Source: an uncultured Eubacteriales bacterium (lineage in GTDB: Bacteria; Bacillota; Clostridia; Lachnospirales; Bianqueaceae). Taken from it: 64,000 nt of DNA. The translations under genes and the position numbers were made by a program. Shown here one piece after another: positions 60,570 to 64,000 of this stretch. Position 1 is the first letter of the stretch, and each line of letters opens with the position of its first letter. The notes under the pieces were generated by a model that made no database searches, was not told where the DNA came from, and worked only from the letters and a program-made list of their open reading frames with translations. Location: the NCBI GenBank assembly GCA_902783575.1, contig CACZRP010000090.1, forward strand, positions 1 through 64,000, given 5' to 3'.

Positions 60570-61565
60570 ATGCCGATCATCGGAATCTGGGCTGATTATC
60601 TGGGCCATCGGGCAGCGAAAATTGAAGATACCCTGGCCAGGGGCAACGCCTATCTGATATCTCAGGGCAAGGAGCCCTATACCATTCATTATTTCCACAG
60701 CAAAGAAGAAACCGAGCAGGGCATCGGCGAGTGCGAGGTCCTCTACGGCTATATTCCTGCTCCCATGATAAAAAACGCGGAGAAGCTGCGCTGGCTGCAC
60801 GCCGCCTCCGCCGGTGTTGATGCCTATCTGGCTGACAGCGTCTACGCCCATCCCGAGAGCATTATTCTAACCCATTCCAACGGCTCCTACGGCATCACCA
60901 TTTCGGAATATATGGTGATGATGATCCTCATGCTGATGCGCCGTCAGATGGAATACGTCCATCTTCAGGAGGAGCGGGTCTGGAAGAATGTGGGAGAAAT
61001 CCGTTCCATCTACGGAAGCCGGGTTGTCATTGTGGGTACCGGCGACATCGGCACCAACCTGGCCCGCCGCTTAAAGGCCATGGGCGCCTCCAAGATCATC
61101 GGCATCCGCCGCACTCTGAAGGCCGCGGACCCCGCCTTTGACTCCATCGGCACCACCGATCATCTGGCCGAGGCCGTGGTGGACGCGGATGTGGTGGCCC
61201 TGTGCGTACCCGCCACCAACGAGACCAACGGTCTCCTCTCCCACCGGATCATCAGCCGGATGAGCCCCAAGACCTTCGTGGTCAATGTGGGCCGCGGATC
61301 CGCCATCGATCAGGCTGCCCTGACCGAGGCCCTGAAGGAGGGACGTCTGGCCGGCGCCGCCCTGGATGTGTTTACTCCCGAGCCTCTCCCCAAGGATGAT
61401 CCTCTCTACTCTCTGCCCAATGTCATTCTTACTCCCCATGTCTCCGGCAACATGTCCCTGAGCTACACCTCGGACATCAATGTGGATATCTTCTGCCGCA
61501 ACATGGAGCGCTATTTCCACGGGGAAGAACTGCACCACGCCGTGGACCGGAAAATCGGATATTGA
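60570..61565 (+). CDS. D-isomer specific 2-hydroxyacid dehydrogenase
   Basis: The 331-residue protein has the NAD-binding motif VGTGDIGTNLARRL at about 157-170, VALCVPATNETNGLL, VVNVGRGSAIDQ and LTPHVSGNM with the catalytic histidine. The substrate is open: D-lactate, glyoxylate/hydroxypyruvate or phosphoglycerate type. The N-terminus MPIIGIWADYLGHRAAKI is distinctive. ATG 60570 follows AAAGGAGG. Confidence 0.87.
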   Translation: MPIIGIWADYLGHRAAKIEDTLARGNAYLISQGKEPYTIHYFHSKEETEQGIGECEVLYGYIPAPMIKNAEKLRWLHAASAGVDAYLADSVYAHPESIILTHSNGSYGITISEYMVMMILMLMRRQMEYVHLQEERVWKNVGEIRSIYGSRVVIVGTGDIGTNLARRLKAMGASKIIGIRRTLKAADPAFDSIGTTDHLAEAVVDADVVALCVPATNETNGLLSHRIISRMSPKTFVVNVGRGSAIDQAALTEALKEGRLAGAALDVFTPEPLPKDDPLYSLPNVILTPHVSGNMSLSYTSDINVDIFCRNMERYFHGEELHHAVDRKIGY

Positions 61566-61610
61566 GCCACCGCCAGCCTGACGGGCCAGCCTTACAACTG
61601 AATTTCACAT

Positions 61611-61644
61611 AAAACAAGGACGCTGATCACTCAGCGTCCTTGTG
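61611..61644 (-). terminator. Terminator of the L,D-transpeptidase operon
   Basis: CAAGGACGCTGA (61615-61626) pairs with TCAGCGTCCTTG (61631-61642), and the minus strand continues TTTTAT. The right arm overlaps the last codons of the gene. Confidence 0.75.
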
Positions 61645-63058
61645 ACGTTTCATAGACAATACAGGGAATTCCGATCTCCACCCGCTCGTAAAGCTCCTTG
61701 GCGGTTTCCAGAGGCGCGTTCACGCAGCCGTGGGACCCGTTGTAGGTATAGTAATCACTGCCGTACTTGGTTCTCCAGCGGTAAGCGTCGTGGATGCCGT
61801 AGGTCTGTCCCCAGAAGCCTATCCAGTAATCGCACACGGAACCGCCCTCCAGCAGGTTCCAGTCCTCATCCTTGTTGCATACGCTGAAGACCGCGCAGGG
61901 CGTATCCCAGATGCCCTGGTAACCGGTAATGACATCCGATTCCAGGATCAGCTCGCCCCTCTCGTAGTACCACAGATGCTGATCGTCAATGGAGATCTCA
62001 ATATAGGTTCCGCCGGCGGGAGTGCCCACACCGAACTCGTTCACCGTCAGTCCCGGAATGGAAGGCTCGGAAAACACAGTGGAATCCTCATCGATATCTT
62101 CCTCTTTGACGGTTCTGGCCTGACGGATCCAGCCCACGGGACAGAGGGTATCCTCCGCCGCCACCAGGCTGTCCAGAAGATGCTGTCTGGTCAGATCCGC
62201 ATCGAAGGTGTAGTTGAATACATCCTCCTCCACCCCGACGTAGACAATCTTACCGGAGCCGCTGTAAAGGGCCCGCCGGTGATTATTGACCCGGGGATAT
62301 TTTCTGCCCAGATCCGCGACGATCTCATCCACCATTTCTTCGTTGACGGTGAAGGTCAGGTCGTCATTCATGGTCACCATCTGCTCCAGCTGCTCCCGGC
62401 TGATGGGAATGGTCAGATCATCATAGACATGGATTTTCAGATCCTTATCATAGACATGCATGATCTGTCCCGCCAGGGTCAGCTTTTCCTCATCCGTCAT
62501 TTCCCGGTCCAGCAGGAAGCCGTCCCTCACCAGGAAAACCGTCATGTTTTCCTGCTCAATGGCTGTCTCCAGCAGCTCCGAGGTCCGCTCAATATCCAGG
62601 GTGCTGCCGATGACCTGAGACACCTGAAGTACCTTGCCGGAGTCATGGGTATCGCCTGTTTTTTCCAGCTTGTAGGATTTTTCGGCCGTCAGCAGCCGGG
62701 GCCAGTTAAAATGGGGCTGTGAAAGCAAAAGCTTCTGGGTATCGTAGGAAGCCATATAGCCCACCTGTTCCAGATTCAGGGTCTGGAGCCGGGGCTGGCC
62801 GCTGCCGGTATCTTCGGTGATGATGGTCATCTCCGGACGGATCTGCTGCAGAACCTCTTCCGCCGCCGGGGCATCCATCATGCCCACCTCCTGTCCGTTC
62901 ACCGTGGTGCCCGGCCAGAAGCGAAGGTAGGAAAGGGCCACGCCTCCGCCGTAAATCAGAAGAATCACAACCAGATCAAAGAGTATCAGCTTCAGCGGAT
63001 TCTTTGGCTTCTTCTTAAAGTGCTTGGGCTTCTTTTTACCTGCCTGTCGAGAGTTCAT
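61631..63058 (-). CDS. L,D-transpeptidase (YkuD) with peptidoglycan-binding domain
   Basis: The 475-residue protein has a cytoplasmic basic N-terminus (about 1-22), one membrane anchor (LKLILFDLVVILLIYGGGVAL), an external PG_binding_4 domain of two repeats (about 60-310), and a YkuD catalytic domain ending with SHGCVNAPLETAKELYE, whose Cys is the nucleophile and His its partner. It cross-links peptidoglycan at 3-3 bonds or attaches proteins. The start overlaps the upstream paralogue by 23 bp. Confidence 0.9.
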   Translation of the reverse strand: MNSRQAGKKKPKHFKKKPKNPLKLILFDLVVILLIYGGGVALSYLRFWPGTTVNGQEVGMMDAPAAEEVLQQIRPEMTIITEDTGSGQPRLQTLNLEQVGYMASYDTQKLLLSQPHFNWPRLLTAEKSYKLEKTGDTHDSGKVLQVSQVIGSTLDIERTSELLETAIEQENMTVFLVRDGFLLDREMTDEEKLTLAGQIMHVYDKDLKIHVYDDLTIPISREQLEQMVTMNDDLTFTVNEEMVDEIVADLGRKYPRVNNHRRALYSGSGKIVYVGVEEDVFNYTFDADLTRQHLLDSLVAAEDTLCPVGWIRQARTVKEEDIDEDSTVFSEPSIPGLTVNEFGVGTPAGGTYIEISIDDQHLWYYERGELILESDVITGYQGIWDTPCAVFSVCNKDEDWNLLEGGSVCDYWIGFWGQTYGIHDAYRWRTKYGSDYYTYNGSHGCVNAPLETAKELYERVEIGIPCIVYETSQGR

Positions 63059-64000
63059 AAATGACTACCGCCGTCTCCTTTTCAATATCCACCAGCTCGT
63101 AAAGCTCCTCCATTTCTTCCAGAGGCATATTCACGCAGCCGTGGGAACCGTCCCAGGTATAAATATCTCCGCCGAATTCTCTTCTCCAGCGGTAAGCGTC
63201 GTGGACGCCGTACTGGCCGCCGATGAAGCCAATCCAGTAATCGGAAATGGCGCCGCCCTGAAGCACATTGTGGGTGCTCATATTCATGACGTAGTAAACG
63301 CCGCAGGGGGTATCCAGCCAGTCCTTCTCGCCGGTAACCACATCCGACTCCAGCCGGAGTTTTCCGGTGGCGTCATAATACCACAGATGCTGATCGTCGA
63401 TGGAAATCTCGATATAGCCTCCGTCCCATTCGGCAGCGGGGCAAAACTCATTTTTGTTCAGACCCTGGGTTCCGTTTCTGGTCCAGGAGGCATAGCAGGA
63501 AACATTGCCGAACTTCAGCAGCTGCTCTCTCACCGATTCAGACGTCCCCTTGATATCGAAGGTATATTCATAGACATCATCGGGCAGGCCCACATAGACC
63601 ACCTCTCCTTTGGTGGTGATAATGCTTCTGCGGTGGGTCACCTTGGGATATTTTTCACCGATCTTTTTCACCTCGTCCATGAGGGCCGTTCCCTCGATGC
63701 GGTAGGTAAGATCGGGATTGATTTTGACAATCTTTCTCAGCTCCGAACCGTCGATTTCGTAGGTCACGTCATCGTAGAGGATCACGGAGATTTTCTTGTT
63801 GTAGACGCTTTCCACCATCTTGGCCTTGGCCTGGAACAGCTGATCCTCTTCCGACAGGTCGGCGGTCACATAGCAGGTGGAGAAAAGATCCACATTGTCC
63901 TCTTCCATGTCCACCGCGTTTCGGATCAGGATCCGGGCTTTTTCTTCCATGATCTCGCAGCCATCATCAGCAGGCAGAATTCTCACGGCATTGTTGTCGT
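63036..64000 (-). CDS. Second L,D-transpeptidase (YkuD), 5' end outside the window
   Basis: At least 321 residues are visible; the frame continues past the window edge (DNNAVRILPADDG at the cut end). It has the PG_binding_4 pattern (VYNKKISVILYDDVTYEID, GEVVYVGLPDDVYEYTFDI) and the YkuD domain with IDDQHLWYYD, DYWIGFIGGQYGVHDAYRW and SHGCVNMPLEEMEELYE, including the catalytic Cys. It is a tandem paralogue of the next gene, and the two are probably co-transcribed. Confidence 0.88.
   Translation of the reverse strand, partial: DNNAVRILPADDGCEIMEEKARILIRNAVDMEEDNVDLFSTCYVTADLSEEDQLFQAKAKMVESVYNKKISVILYDDVTYEIDGSELRKIVKINPDLTYRIEGTALMDEVKKIGEKYPKVTHRRSIITTKGEVVYVGLPDDVYEYTFDIKGTSESVREQLLKFGNVSCYASWTRNGTQGLNKNEFCPAAEWDGGYIEISIDDQHLWYYDATGKLRLESDVVTGEKDWLDTPCGVYYVMNMSTHNVLQGGAISDYWIGFIGGQYGVHDAYRWRREFGGDIYTWDGSHGCVNMPLEEMEELYELVDIEKETAVVIYELSTGR

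Overview
The window is about 64 kb of a bacterial chromosome of moderately high GC. It looks like an anaerobic, gut-type member of the Clostridia: two DegV proteins, a split purine-synthesis PurO/AICAR transformylase pair, stand-alone rubredoxin, CbiMNQO and other ECF transport components, LarC, and many glycoside hydrolases. Promoters are canonical sigma-A type, usually TTGnnn and TATAAT 17 bp apart. The genus cannot be fixed from this sequence alone. Gene order is typical chromosomal housekeeping broken by short accessory patches.

Layout. 1-2022: a GH3 glycosidase fragment, a DUF1294 membrane protein and a GT4 glycosyltransferase. 2032-8306 (minus): a five-gene sulfoquinovose operon (transaldolase, sulfolactaldehyde reductase, sulfoquinovose isomerase, GH31 sulfoquinovosidase, GPH symporter) behind one promoter and three tandem 15-bp palindromic operators. 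It resembles the sulfo-TAL pathway described in gut Firmicutes, ending in a reduced C3 sulfonate. 8470-12817: a membrane-anchored DUF885 protein, dCMP deaminase and a CPA2 antiporter. 13030-15360: an AT-rich insert with a lipoprotein and a secreted metzincin-type protease, flanked by two copies of the larC 3' end. 15372-20131: a nickel/cobalt operon (ECF S component, CbiM-N fusion, CbiQ, CbiO, LarC) with a roughly 200-nt untranslated leader. 20256-27564: ThrE-type exporter, histidine phosphatase, GtaA-type glutaminase, DegV, M20 peptidase and a small lysine-rich membrane protein.

27595-29162 holds an array of hairpin units, a 176-bp palindrome and an AT-rich gene with a PD-(D/E)XK-like core. 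29362-31519 are two G3E (CobW-like) GTPases, one with a very long His/Asp/Glu tract. 31704-41701: MsrA, an acyl-CoA ligase with an E2-like acyltransferase, a ribulokinase that has lost its ATP-binding segment, a RACo-type activator, a GH29 fucosidase, a CDP-alcohol phosphatidyltransferase and a RluA-type pseudouridine synthase. 41817-48019 is the F1Fo ATP synthase operon. It has no separate atpH: the delta C-terminal domain is fused to the N-terminus of alpha, and subunit c carries a signal-peptide-like presequence.

48094-50900 is a rearranged zone: a 5'-truncated MBG-repeat surface protein joined out of frame to a membrane-anchor fragment, tRNA-Ala(GGC), then two arrays of inverted-repeat units each exactly 36 nt long. 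The arm sequence is constant within an array and different between arrays, while the inner sequence is shared. 50952-64000: DegV, a PadR/HAAS-DUF4097 pair with 23-bp tandem repeats at its promoter, PurO and AICAR transformylase, a TIGR01906 membrane protein, a sugar isomerase-like protein, rubredoxin, a DUF3783 protein, GH36 alpha-galactosidase, a D-2-hydroxyacid dehydrogenase and two overlapping L,D-transpeptidases, the second cut by the window end.

The best candidates for something new are the 36-nt arrays, the delta-alpha ATP synthase fusion, and the sulfoquinovosidase whose sulfonate-binding arginine is replaced by glutamine.
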